DNA from: Trachythela sp. YZ-2020
Taxonomy: Eukaryota; Cnidaria; Anthozoa; Malacalcyonacea; Clavulariidae
Length of the DNA: 64,000 nucleotides
NCBI GenBank assembly: GCA_016169945.1
Contig: JADLSH010000393.1
Span: 9,585,501 to 9,649,500, forward strand
Direction: 5' to 3'
Shown here piece after piece: positions 11,101 through 19,747 of the stretch. The notes under the pieces were generated by a model. It did no database searches and was not told where the DNA came from. It saw only the letters and a list, made by a program, of their open reading frames with translations. Positions within the stretch are counted from its first letter, which is position 1. Every line of letters begins with the position of its first letter. A program made the translations under genes and the position numbers.

Positions 11101-12062
11101 TGCTGATTTGCAATGCAGTTGTGAGATCAACAGGGGTGGGAGGGAAAGGATGGACACGTTTGGCTAAGCTTTTCATTCTTTGCTAGTTAGCGAACTGGCC
11201 AAATATTGACAGAAATTGTTTTGGTTTATCACATTGGTCCCAGAAAGAAATAATTTTTTCCAGGTCTGAAAAGGGGGTTAGATCAGAATCTGCAATTGTG
11301 AAATAATTGGGATGAAAACTGATTTTTCTGTGCAAACTAGACATTAATTAGTCCATGATAAAGGTAGGAGAGGAGGGGGTCAAAGGAAACACAAAATCCA
11401 TTTAAACAGCGAAGAAACCCTGCAGTAGCTGCCTTAAATCGAAACAGCCATTCCGTTTAGCATTCATTAATTCATTCATTAATAATTTGCACTCATGATC
11501 AAGCAACAAAAGCCTCACGAAATATATCAAGATGGCCTACTTTATCATATAGAATAAATACAGTAACTATGAAATGTTTTACTATATATTTAAAATTTCC
11601 AATAATATGCAACAAATACATTGAAGCTGCGTCGGAATGTAGTTTTAGTCAAGTGTGCAAATTTTAAGCCTACAGTGTTATTTATTGACACACTGGAAAT
11701 ATTTCAATCAATTCATTGGCGGTAGCTTGCGTCCAGGCTAAGCTTGGCGTAGCAGTTTCAATATTTGGCGTGGCATTTGAACGTCTTTCGAAATGTCTTG
11801 GCGTGACCTTGTTCGAGTGTTGGCGTATCTTCGGCGTGGCCTTTACATAAAATGCACCCGTCTACATCCCATGTACAAACCTTGTACAAACGTCTTGTTA
11901 AAAAATGACATCGACATAGTTACCTGGAAACGCGGACAAAACAAGAACATCAACTTCGTCATGTTTTGGCAAAGCTGTAATATCACCGATACAAAGCTCA
12001 ATAAAACATTTGCCTATATCTGTTTCAACTTCTAACGCATTAACAGCACGAATTCCTGTCAT
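1904..12062 (-). CDS. Macro-like/TIR/TIR protein gene, 7 exons, 518 aa
   Basis: Coding exons on the minus strand are 12062-11924, 10212-10035, 6689-6569, 5973-5773, 5009-4645, 3746-3475 and 2184-1904. Every junction is GT-AG, phases agree, and the sum is 1557 nt (518 codons plus stop). Residues about 17-200 form an alpha/beta module with IELCIGDIT near the start, MPILASGDQ at 138-146 and AAVHWMKAGL at 160-169. I take this as a macro-like (ADP-ribose-type) fold; that is inference from similar TIR-linked proteins. Two TIR domains follow: TIR-A (about 219-334, box 1 YDIYLSYS) and TIR-B (about 374-515, box 1 YDIFLSYS). TIR domains signal by assembly and many cleave NAD+. No signal peptide or membrane span is seen, so it is probably cytosolic. 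The introns hold a LINE, MITEs and an inverted duplication. The start is the first ATG of exon 1 and could be extended by an unseen exon. Confidence 0.85.
2266..2641 (-). mobile_element. MITE with ~88-bp TIRs and 9-bp TSD
   Basis: The ends TAGCCTGCGTGGCCGGCCC and its inverse extend about 88 bp inward. The flanks GTGCACTTT (2257-2265) and GTGGACTTT (2642-2650) are a 9-bp TSD with one mismatch. It lies in intron 6 of the TIR gene. A second copy in the opposite orientation is at 1-279. Confidence 0.85.
2745..3320. mobile_element. hAT-like non-autonomous element with CTCCGG repeats
   Basis: The flanks CAATTGAA (2737-2744) and CAATTGAT (3321-3328) are an 8-bp TSD with one mismatch. The termini are TGTGCTGTGC and GCACAGCACTA. 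Runs of CTCCGG hexamers lie just inside both ends. It sits in intron 6 of the TIR gene. Confidence 0.65.
3475..3746 (-). CDS. TIR gene exon 6, first half of TIR-B
   Basis: A linker (CEPLEVTTKEDTPKPSKQ) leads to box 1 YDIFLSYSHCNSDHA and box 2 DLDIFIDTAELKAGGAWQ. The donor TTTGA/GTAAGT interrupts the TIR fold; TIR-A has no intron at that place. Confidence 0.9.
4645..5009 (-). CDS. TIR gene exon 5, TIR-A
   Basis: Box 1 is DIYDIYLSYSEEDVK, then ELDLETSWQTQLYDVI and VMALITPSFLESARC. The motif after the conserved Cys292 is T-E-Q-Y-N-I-A, so residue 295 is Gln where TIR NADases have Glu. The donor is TGCAG/GTATGA. Confidence 0.9.
5330..5720. repeat. G/C homopolymer-rich repeat
   Basis: Runs of G and C alternate with A/T-rich stretches (GGGGGGGTGGGCACCCCCC and similar). 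It lies in TIR gene intron 4 and has no coding frame of interest. Confidence 0.5.
5773..5973 (-). CDS. TIR gene exon 4
   Basis: Reads KKKMLKLLVNAAVHWMKAGL and SLKIVIFSRN, then a charged Gln/Glu/Lys linker (HEQEEKQDKE) to the donor GAG/GTAGGT. It is exactly 67 codons. Confidence 0.85.
6569..6689 (-). CDS. TIR gene exon 3 (MPILASGDQ motif)
   Basis: Reads VGQVVGDVFRCLVPIL and ends in MPILASGDQ at a less usual donor (CAG/GTTTTG). Phase 0 leads directly into exon 4 (RNPKKKMLKLL). Confidence 0.8.
6808..7830 (-). pseudogene. 5'-truncated CR1-like LINE, RT C-terminus and 3' tail
   Basis: An open frame at 7827-7000 (275 aa) carries the end of an RT: LHHPTKTKLMYIGSK-type region (here LQHHPTKTKLMYIG), VSSFTCLGVALDENLTWNEH, LQAIYRALIQPYFDYC and KFQNRAARIIAG. 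This is the thumb and C-terminal region of CR1/Jockey-group LINEs. After the stop, an AATAAA and a (TAC)n tail mark the 3' end near 6808. Catalytic RT motifs and endonuclease are missing, as in dead-on-arrival insertions. It lies inside intron 2 of the TIR gene, in the same orientation. Confidence 0.9.
8108..9314. repeat. Large inverted duplication, ~330-bp arms
   Basis: The left arm 8108-8440 and right arm about 8975-9314 are near-perfect reverse complements. Both include ATCCTGGTGTATAATATTTG and the GAATTAATTAACCTCCACGG block. The ~530-bp loop holds further copies of the GCAGATCAATATTTTGTGCC unit. On the minus strand the loop reads INLPVVVEPIEAQNIDLPI, a degenerate peptide repeat. The outer part of the right arm continues the peptidase-like frame at 9302-9529. 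It lies in intron 2 of the TIR gene. Confidence 0.85.
8480..8700. repeat. Degenerate CCCCTGAAGAATTCC tandem repeat
   Basis: Five to six copies of an ACCCCTGAAGAATTCCTG-like unit at irregular spacing lie in the loop of the inverted duplication. Confidence 0.6.
9302..9535 (-). pseudogene. OTU/C76-like cysteine-peptidase fragment
   Basis: A 75-codon minus frame reads SADIHQGDELFSVHSRGKQC, then AFMSLSALLSARNIP and LIQGDKMYVKAL, ending LVLDPGV-stop. The HQGD...GKQC arrangement resembles cysteine-peptidase segments carried by animal transposon-like genes (tegument-peptidase/OTU-like). That family call is from memory. The frame continues past the stop in recognisable form (YLSIDNLVTYQ), so it is a decayed copy. 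It is intronic to the TIR gene and does not fit its splice phases. Confidence 0.5.
10035..10212 (-). CDS. TIR gene exon 2
   Basis: Acceptor TTACAG and donor GG/GTAAGA. It reads DYSPSPSSLIGQLL, LAKDKEEDLRKLYSCWW and RKILCFEG. Both phases fit exons 1 and 3. It continues the macro-like module. Confidence 0.8.
10250..10285. repeat. Poly-G/poly-C hairpin
   Basis: A run of about 13 G, a short spacer (CTGCAGT) and about 13 C form a possible stem. Similar G/C runs occur at 10508-10545 and 10926-10942. Confidence 0.6.
11924..12062 (-). CDS. TIR gene exon 1 (start of macro-like domain)
   Basis: Begins MTGIRAVNALEVETDIGK and contains IELCIGDITALPK and VLVLSAFP. The donor CCAG/GTAACT leaves phase 1, which joins exon 2 to give Gly-Asp-Tyr. 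About 300 bp upstream begins the transposon nest at 12359, so the promoter is short or overlaps repeats. Confidence 0.8.
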
Positions 12063-12229
12063 ATTACACGATTCTCATGTTTAAATAGTATTAAATTAAA
12101 ATATAAAGTCATTCGAGTAAAATATTAACCAAAGGACTATTCTCTGCTACTTCCGCTGTTTCCACCCACGAAATACTAGATTTCCGTATAATTTTTATTC
12201 ACATTTCTTCGTTCATTAATTTCGTTCAC

Positions 12230-12345
12230 ACCACTGAGCTATATAATACCTGGAGGAAGTGCTCGGCAGAAAAAAGTGAAGCCAAAAACATGGCGGATGT
12301 TGGCCTTTGCTGACGCCAGAATGACGCCACTGTGGTAATTACCTG
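12230..12345 (+). repeat. Dispersed repeat, inverted relative to 19040-19180
   Basis: GAGCTATATAATACCTGGAG through ATGACGCCACTG is the reverse complement of 19055-19165 with small changes. The two copies face each other across about 6.7 kb of transposons and satellites. Confidence 0.7.
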
Positions 12346-12480
12346 ACCCACCATAGACGAGGTCGGGAATCTTCGAGTTAAGCCCTTCGAGTTAAGCCCC
12401 TCGAGTTAAGCCCTTTTCGAGTTAAGCCCCGACCACGCCCTTTTTTGCCCCGACCACGCCCTTTTTCAAAAATGGCTTAA

Positions 12481-13272
12481 GGTTACTTCATACCTTGGAA
12501 CTTTGATTTTTTATTATTTTTTTTTTTACATATTTGTACTAAAGACACAAATATATATCATATTCAGCAGAGTTTTTAAAAAAATCTTAAAAAGCGGCCG
12601 AGATATTTCAAAAGCAATTTTTAAACCAAATAAAATTGCGCGAAAATTATAATTGAATTGACATATAAACTGTCAATCAAGACACTGCGGGAGAGCGGAA
12701 ACTGCAGAGTAAGTCAAAACCCCGCGTAAGTTTAAATCGGCTTTTACAGTGAAGGAAAAAAATGCAAGTTCACGCTACAAAAAAATATTTAAGTCCCGAA
12801 CGTTTTATCCGATTGCTCCAAAATTTTAACACATTGTTTAGTGATACTATGGGAGCAAAACTGTGTTCGCGTTTTCGATTTAATGCGATACTTTTTATTT
12901 TATCAGCGTATACGCCATTGTCTACACGCTAGATAAGATAGTTCAACTTTGATGCTTAATATCTAAGCGATTAAAATAGATATAAAAAAATGCGAACACA
13001 GTTTTGTTCTTTGATCAGTTGAGATGGGAAACATGTTATTTCTGATGTTTGCATATGAAACCAACGGGACTTAAATCTCGTGGCGCAAAGCATACTATTT
13101 TGATAAAATACACTCATTGTAACTACAGATTAAAATGTATTAAACTATGGTTACAATCTTAGATTCTTCAGTTATGTATCAATATGTGTGCCAAATTTCA
13201 TAGACATTGGTCAAAAACTGAACGCGCAGCGGCCGATTTTGTTGAAACATGACTCCAAGGTATGAAGTAACC
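12481..13272. mobile_element. 792-bp TTAA-target MITE
   Basis: Perfect 19-bp TIRs (GGTTACTTCATACCTTGGA and inverse at 13254-13272) are flanked by TTAA (12477-12480 and 13273-13276). TTAA duplication is typical of piggyBac and Kolobok families. No transposase frame. It interrupts the left TIR array of the outer transposon at GGCTTAACTCG. Confidence 0.9.
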
Positions 13273-13547
13273 TTAACTCGAAGAACGAAACACGATTTGG
13301 GTTATTCGAGTTAAGCCCCGGGGCTTAACTCGAAGTTTGACAAAATTGTTGTTAAGCCCCGACTTTGGAAGTATGTCAACGAGGCAATATTAAATTGTCA
13401 AATTTTCAATACAAAATAGCCAAAACACAGACATTTCTCCCGAAAAGAACGTATAAATCGCTAATGTAACACGACTATCAAAAACAATCACAACTATTAT
13501 ATCGTTAACACTATTTTAGGTTTTTCATACTTTTGGCGGTTCGTTTA

Positions 13548-13597
13548 TCCACACCAGCACTTGTGGTGTCGTGGTCACCACGCTTGCCTTTCAAGCT
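13548..13597 (+). repeat. tRNA-Glu-like SINE head, 5' part (split)
   Basis: CCAGCACTTGTGGTGTCGTGG onward matches the start of the SINE at 31642. A box-A-like TGGTGTCGTGGTCACC is present. The box-B part (GGGTTCAATCC) continues at 14901-14940, after the inner transposon, and its 3' flank resumes at 15815. Confidence 0.7.
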
Positions 13598-14900
13598 GAG
13601 GTCGGGAATCTTCGAGTTAAGCCCTTCGAGTTAAGCCCCTCGAGTTAAGCCCTTTTCGAGTTAAGCCCCGACCACGCCCTTTTTTGCCTCGACCACGCCC
13701 TTTTTGCCGACCACCCTTTTTCAAAGGGCTTAACTCGAAGAACGAAACACGATTTGGGTTATTCGAGTTAAGCCCCAGGCTTAACTCGAAGTTTGACAAA
13801 ATTGTTGTTGCTCGAGTTAAGCCCCGACTTTGGAAGTATGTCAACGAGGCAATATTAAATTGTCATAAAATAGCCAAAACACAGACATTTCTCCCGAAAA
13901 GAACGTATAAATCGCCAATATAACACGACTATCAAAAACAATCACAACTATTATATCGTTAAAACTATTTTAGGTTTTTCATACTTTTGGCGGTTCGTTT
14001 ATCCACACCAGCACTTGTGGTAACGCCAGAAACCTGTGCACGTACATCACACCTTTCATTGACACAATTAGTGGACACAAGTTACAATTGACCAACTCAA
14101 CAAAAATACTTGGCACCACAGAGCAACGAAACGATGAACTTAACGAAGACAAACGACAACTTATAAACTGGGTACTAACAACAGCACGTTGTGCACTACA
14201 TAAATCTGCCGTAGACTACAGGGTACGAGGAGAGATTGTAGCGTCTCGTTCACTCTTCGTCGCAACGGCAAAAAGTCACGTAACGTACGAATACAAACGT
14301 GCATTGCAACGAAACAAACTGACACAATTCGAAGACCAATGGTGCACTAATGAGGCGCTCGCAAAAATTGTAAATGACAAGTTAATCATGAACCTTTAAA
14401 GAAAACAGAAAAAATATCAGATAAGATAGCTCAAAGTAACAGACGCCTCACAATTTTATGTAAAATATACTTAGGGTAAGATTAAGAAACCACGACGGAA
14501 AACACTAAAAGTATTGAAATACAAAAGTAGATAAAAAAGAAAACTGTACATATGTAAATTAAAATTAAGAAAAAAAACAAAACAAAAAAAACCACGCTTG
14601 CCTTTCAAGCTGGGACACCTGGGTTCAATCCTTGGTCGGACCTCTACTTATTGCACTCGTTGAGTCGTTGACATACTTCAAAAGTCAGGGCTTAACTCGA
14701 GCAACAACAATTTTGTCAAACTTCGAGTTAAGCCCCGGGGCTTAACTCGAATGATCCAAATCGTGTTTCGTTCTTCGAGTTAAGCCCTTTTTGGAAAAGG
14801 GCGTGGTTGGGGAAAAAAGGGCGTAGTCGGGGCTTAACTCGAAAAGGGCTTAACTCGAGGGGCTTAACTCGAAGGGCTTAACTCGAAGATTCCCGACCTC
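13598..14900. mobile_element. Second copy of the CGAGTTAAGCCC-array transposon, nested
   Basis: Same termini as the outer copy, with an exact 8-bp TSD TTCAAGCT (13590-13597 and 14901-14908). The target is the tRNA-like SINE head inside the outer copy, where the uninterrupted sequence is known from other copies (CCTTTCAAGCTGGGAGACC). It carries its own SINE head, which is interrupted by an A-rich-tailed insert (14031-14590). Confidence 0.9.
14031..14590 (+). mobile_element. A-tailed retroposed insert with 103-codon frame
   Basis: The insert lies between CACTTGTGG and CCACGCTTGCC of the inner SINE head and ends in an A-rich tract (14565-14591), as retroposed DNA does. A frame at 14088-14399 reads LINWVLTTARCALHKSAVDY and SLFVATAKSHVTYEYKRALQ. 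This loosely resembles the end of LINE RT proteins. Nine or so bases of the SINE are missing at the site, so no clear TSD remains. The protein family is not identified. Confidence 0.5.
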
Positions 14901-14940
14901 TTCAAGCTGGGAGACCTGGGGTTCAATCCTTGGTCGGACC

Positions 14941-15814
14941 CACTGACCTATACTAAATGGACTGAGCGCGCAATCTATTTTATCAGGAGCTCGATGTCCT
15001 CACCACTGCTCACGTCATATATATAGGTCTTTGCTCTCATGCGTAAATTCGCTGACTTACAAATGCGTTGATAAACGGCTCGGTTCTATTTTTTTATATG
15101 TTTCAAACTCAAAAAAATTGTTAATTTTGTGTTTTTGAGGCGAGAAATTGCTGCGAAATCATTGTAGAAAGTAAGTCAGTTTATACTAAATGTGATCTTT
15201 ATGAAATTGGCGGGCTGTCAAGTATGTTTTAACTCTCAGTTAAAGCCGTATACATGTTTATAAAAAAATCTCAAATAGCCGTAGAAAACTCCACAAAAAC
15301 AGTCTTTTACTCAGTATAATACCAGGAAAGATTGTCGGCAAAAAATTTTCATGTCAACAGAAGGTTAGTACTTACATAACACGACAAATTTTATGGAAAA
15401 ACTATAGCATAAATACCAGCAATCATCGATGGCCCGAAGCTCTTGTTGTGGTCGTGTATAAAAACATATACCGAACTAACCGAAGCCATCATTTTATTTA
15501 AAATTAAAATGTTTGTTTTCAAACTTGCAACAGGAAAATATACTCCTATTTTGGAAAAGGTTGTTCTCAACTCGAAGGTAGTAAATATTTACTAAAAACA
15601 GCAAAGTTTGCAATAAAAACAACACAGAATTGAAAAATAATTAAAAACAAACTTCGTTAAATTTCAAAAACACAAATTCGCCCGCGAGCACAAAATAACA
15701 TTAGGAAAATATCGGTATGCGGTAATTTTCATCGATGCGAGGACCTATATGACGTCAGCAACGGTGGGGACACTTTTTGACCTCGAGCACTCAGTCCATT
15801 TAGTATAGGTCAGT
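14941..15814. mobile_element. 874-bp hAT-like MITE
   Basis: The TIRs CACTGACCTATACTAAATGG (about 26 bp in all) are exact inverses. The TSD is GTCGGACC (14933-14940, 15815-15822), 8 bp as in hAT elements. No transposase frame. It interrupts the SINE head of the outer transposon. Confidence 0.9.
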
Positions 15815-16100
15815 GGTCGGACCTCTACTTATTGCACTCGTTGAGTCGTTGACATACTTCAAAAGTCGGGGCTTAACTCGAGCAACAACAATTTTGTCAA
15901 ACTTCGAGTTAAGCCCCGGGGCTTAACTCGAATGATCCAAATCGTGTTTCGTTCTTCGAGTTAAGCCCTTTTTGGAAAAGGGCATGGTCGGGGCAAAAAA
16001 GGGCGTGGTCGGGGCTTAACTCGAAAAGGGCTTAACTCGAGGGGCTTAACTCGAAGGGCTTAATTAACTCGAAGATTCCCGACCTCACCATAGACTATCC

Positions 16101-16172
16101 CTGCCTCCTCCGCAGGCCCTCGTTGCGTCATGGGTCGTCCCATGATGCAACGAGGGCCTGCGGAGGAGGCAG
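16101..16172. repeat. 34-bp-arm hairpin (foldback MITE core)
   Basis: CTGCCTCCTCCGCAGGCCCT pairs with its inverse at 16153-16172 with one mismatch in the arms and a 4-base loop. It lies 5 bp past the TSD of the outer transposon. Confidence 0.85.
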
Positions 16173-16254
16173 AGACCCTAGATATAGTGCAGACTGCAGA
16201 GACATAGGGCAGAGATTGCGCGTGCTGTCCGTATCCGCGTGCTGTCCGTGATAC

Positions 16255-17170
16255 GGCCTGTAGAACAACAATGCCAATGGCGAGTGTTTTTGTAGTTCGA
16301 AATAATACGCATGCATTAGACTACGACATAGTTTGTGGCAGACATTGTGATAAACACAGACTAAACACAGCTACTTTAATAGCGCCCACCTTTCTACACG
16401 AGCGTCTGTGACGCAGGCTAGCATGCATTGAAAGGTGATTTTTGGATTTGGTAATCCCAATAGAACTTTGAAAAGGCGATAGCTGCATTGGCATTTATAT
16501 TTCTGGTCAATATATATAAATGGAAAACCCTGAAATATATTCAAAGTAAAGTTACAGGGTTTGAAGTAGGTGTGTACAGAAAGAACAACAATGGCGAGCT
16601 TTTTGTATTTCAAAATAATACGCATGCACTCGAAAGTGATTTTTTGTTTTGTTAGACCCAGGAGAAGTTTGAAATAGCGATAGCTGCATTCACATTTCTA
16701 TTTTTGTTCAATATATATAGATGAGAAACCCTGAAATATATTTAAAATTAAGTTACAGGGTTTGAAGTAAGTGTGTACAGAAACAACAACGAAGGCGGCT
16801 CTTTTGTAGTTCAAAATAATACGCATGCATTCAAAGGTGATTTTTTGCTTTATTAAATCCAAGAGAACTTTGAAAAAGCGATAGTTGCATCGTCATTTCT
16901 ATTCTTGTTTAAAATATGTAAATGAGAAGTCTTGAAATTTATTTGAAGTGAAGTTACAGGGTTTGAAGTAGGTGCATACACTAACAACAATGGCGACATT
17001 TTTGTAGTTAAAAAGGGAACGCACGCATTCAATGGTGTTTTTTAGCTTTGTTAAACCATCAAAAAGTTTGAAAAGTCGATAGTTGCATCGACAGTTTTAT
17101 TCTTGTTTAAAATATGTAAATGTGAAGTCCTGAAATATATATAAAGTGAAGTTACAGGGTTTGAAGTGAC
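16255..17170. repeat. ~200-bp satellite, 4-5 units
   Basis: The marker TTACAGGGTTTGAAGT recurs at about 16551, 16752, 16956 and 17151, and each unit holds AACAACAATGGCGA-like and AATACGCATGC motifs. The units have diverged. No gene is seen from 17170 to 18170. Confidence 0.85.
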
Positions 17171-18174
17171 CTACCCTATTTGCATTAACATTGCATATGA
17201 GATGATAAGTATATGTTGTAAAAGACAAGTGATAGCCTTCTCGTCAAGTTCCAGGGTTTGAAAGGAAACTACTTATGTACGGTGCTTTTTACGTGCGCCA
17301 TTTTGATGTACATGCTACGACAAAACTGGAATTATGATTAATATTTATAGTCAAAATGGAAAAATAAAAACGCACTTACCTTGGCAATAACTCTGTGCTT
17401 AAGGGCACATAAAGAAAATCAATATTAATGAGATGTACTTGGATTTAAATAAGCCAAATTACCAAAGGATTCACATTTTTTTTTGTTCTGATTAAGGCTG
17501 GTTGCCGTGGCAACTGATAACTGCTACGTGATAAAAGCGCATCACGGATGTCGCGTCAGCAACATTAGCGCTTTGCCCAGCGTTTCCAGTCCCTGTCTTC
17601 TGGATAGTCTATGCAATGAGTCTATGCACTGACCGACCGCGATCCTCATCTGAAACGGACTCATTCACCCCCCTGGTTTTTTAAACAATTTTTTTCATTT
17701 TTGCGAAATATTTTGAGTTTAATTAAAAGCTTAAACTTTCATTTTTTTCGCCTGTCTTTTTTCGTTTTACAACGTGGATAGAAAAGTGAGGTTTTGCTCC
17801 GCTTGTGAATCCCACAATGGTACAACTCAGTGTTAAAGAAAACATTTTTTCACTCCGGTAAGGTTGTATTAAATACTTCACTTGTTTTCTATACTTTTAC
17901 GTTGTTAATTAAAGATAGGAAAAACCAAAATTAAAAAATGTAATTAGTATTATGCTGTAATGAGTATTATGCTGGCGCTGTATTAAACAACGGATATTTC
18001 CTTTCAAAAACCTTGTATCGAAATGATTAAAAAATGTGTACAGAAACTTTTATTTTTAATGGCAATTGTAGTTTATCGCAGTTCATTGTATTTTATTTTT
18101 AATATGTGCACTCGGCCCATCATTTTTCTACAGTAATGGATTTATAGCCATTGCTAGAACAGAGATAATCTAAT

Positions 18175-18247
18175 TGTCGCGGGTCGCGGGTATTGGTCGC
18201 GTTTCGCGGGTATTTTCGCGGGTCGCGGGTATTTTTCGCGGGTCATG
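18175..18247. repeat. TCGCGGGTATTTT tandem repeat
   Basis: About six copies of TCGCGGGT with T-rich spacers. Confidence 0.75.
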
Positions 18248-18711
18248 AGGGTCTAATCGGGATCAAATTTCTAGTCATCATTCTTTCCCGGGGGGGGGTG
18301 TATTTTTGTATAAAATTGCAAATTAAATACCAATATCGGCTGTTTTCTCCAACATAATTGTATGTTTACATAAAATGCACCCTGGCATGGGCAATGCTGA
18401 AATTGACTGATAAAATGCATGGTTTCATACTTCTCCCAGAAGCAATTTTTCATGCTACTTAAATGCATACAAGCAAACCACAACATAATAAAATGATATG
18501 AATTAAAAATATGTGGAATTTCAACCTTTTTGCAGGGGAAACTGTAGTTTATAGCACGATATTTTGGTTGGTTTCTACAACCAAATTGTGAAATATACAG
18601 GTCCTCCTTGCTGCGATAAAGCATTATAATACTGTACAAGGAAGCTGTTTTCTCAACAAATTGGGTGCATATTATCGTTTTGCCTGCCAATTTGCACCAT
18701 GTGAACTGTGA

Positions 18712-18802
18712 AATACTCGAGGAAATACTGAAACACCTGAAATACTAAAATACTGAAATACGAGGAAATACTGAAATACGAGGAAATACTGAAATACCTG
18801 TA
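18712..18802. repeat. GAGGAAATACTGAAATAC tandem repeat
   Basis: An 18-bp unit in four to five imperfect copies. Confidence 0.75.
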
Positions 18803-19039
18803 CTGTCTTAAATATCGTCCTCGGCCACATTTTTCGAGGTTCTAATATTTGTTTGTTGTCATTTACCGACTGGAATAAGGTGTTCTACATCTTTGAACAA
18901 ATGGTCAAAAGTTGAAAAAATACATAAAAAAACGAGACTTTACTGTAAATAGTTATAAAATGCTAAAATATTTTTGCAAAAACCAGGGGGGTGTGAAAGT
19001 TGTAGCGGGCTCAAAACGAGCCTTGGTCAGTGGTAATTA

Positions 19040-19180
19040 CCATGAGCAAAAGGAACCAGTGGCGTCATTATGGCGTCAGAAAATGCCAAAATCCGCCATG
19101 TTTTTGGCTTCACTTTTGTGCCTGGCTGACATTAGCGTCAGGTCCTCCAGGTATTATATAGCTCAGTGGTTCACACCTGT
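19040..19180 (-). repeat. Inverted copy of the 12230-12345 repeat
   Basis: CAGTGGCGTCATTATGGCGT through GGTATTATATAGCTCAG is the reverse complement of the earlier copy. Confidence 0.7.
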
Positions 19181-19225
19181 CATTCCGTCAGTTACGTGTA
19201 GCCAATAGACAGCTGCAAACACATG

Positions 19226-19340
19226 CAACGCGACGTCAAAGAGGACGTGAAAATGGCGTAAAAATGGCGTGATATGCCCATCTATGGATGTGCCCACGCC
19301 ATTTTTACGCCATTTTCACGTCCTCTTTGACGCCGCGTTG
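19226..19340. repeat. 115-bp foldback element
   Basis: CAACGCGACGTCAAAGAGGA and its inverse extend about 50 bp on each side of a short loop. It abuts the Bel-Pao LTR directly at 19340/19341. Confidence 0.85.
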
Positions 19341-19627
19341 TGTTTGTTCAATTCTCGTTTAGTTTCACAAATATAAATCACAATATCCTTTATTCAGTGT
19401 TCACAAGCACTAGATTCGCTAAAAATACATTTACAGTTATCGATTAGTATGAATTAGTACGCTTAAAATTATATAAACGAAATTACTTAAAATTGGTTCG
19501 TATTTTGCTTTTAACCACTGTAAAACTTGTGTAAACTGAACAATAAACTTAACTTATGTCAATGTTTTCGCGCGTTTTTCTCCTTTTTGCGCCCGCGAGC
19601 TACGTACTTCATGTAACAGTTCTTACA
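19341..19627 (-). repeat. Candidate 3' LTR of Bel-Pao element
   Basis: On the minus strand it begins TGTAAGAACTG and ends CA, just after a purine run (CTTTCGGGGGGGAGCG) that fits a polypurine tract. Length is about 287 bp. The partner LTR is not in the window because the 5' end is lost. Confidence 0.6.
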
Positions 19628-19747
19628 CGCTCCCCCCCGAAAGACGACAAGGGAGTCTGTCAACACTTAACAGAACAAAGTTTTAACATAACTAATTAAT
19701 GATACTCTACTAAACGACGACTGTTTTACTAGGTTATACTCATCTGT

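Larger units (their letters stand above)
12359..16086. mobile_element. Outer composite DNA transposon with CGAGTTAAGCCC-array TIRs
   Basis: The termini GAGGTCGGGAATCTTCGAG and its inverse lie in direct repeats ACCATAGAC (12350-12358, 16087-16095), a 9-bp TSD. Just inside each end the unit TTCGAGTTAAGCCC is repeated three to four times, then GACCACGCCC blocks. The core is a tRNA-like SINE head. No transposase is visible. It is interrupted by three younger insertions (12481-13272, 13598-14900, 14941-15814); without them the element would be about 760 bp. It starts about 300 bp upstream of the TIR gene start codon. Confidence 0.85.

Noticed and set aside
11793..12035. 80-codon plus frame over TIR gene exon 1
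   Set aside because: Antisense to an exon whose frame and phase fit the TIR gene.
14088..14399. 103-codon frame as the transposase of the nested transposon
   Set aside because: It lies in an A-tailed insert found only in the inner copy, so it is a later retroposed passenger.
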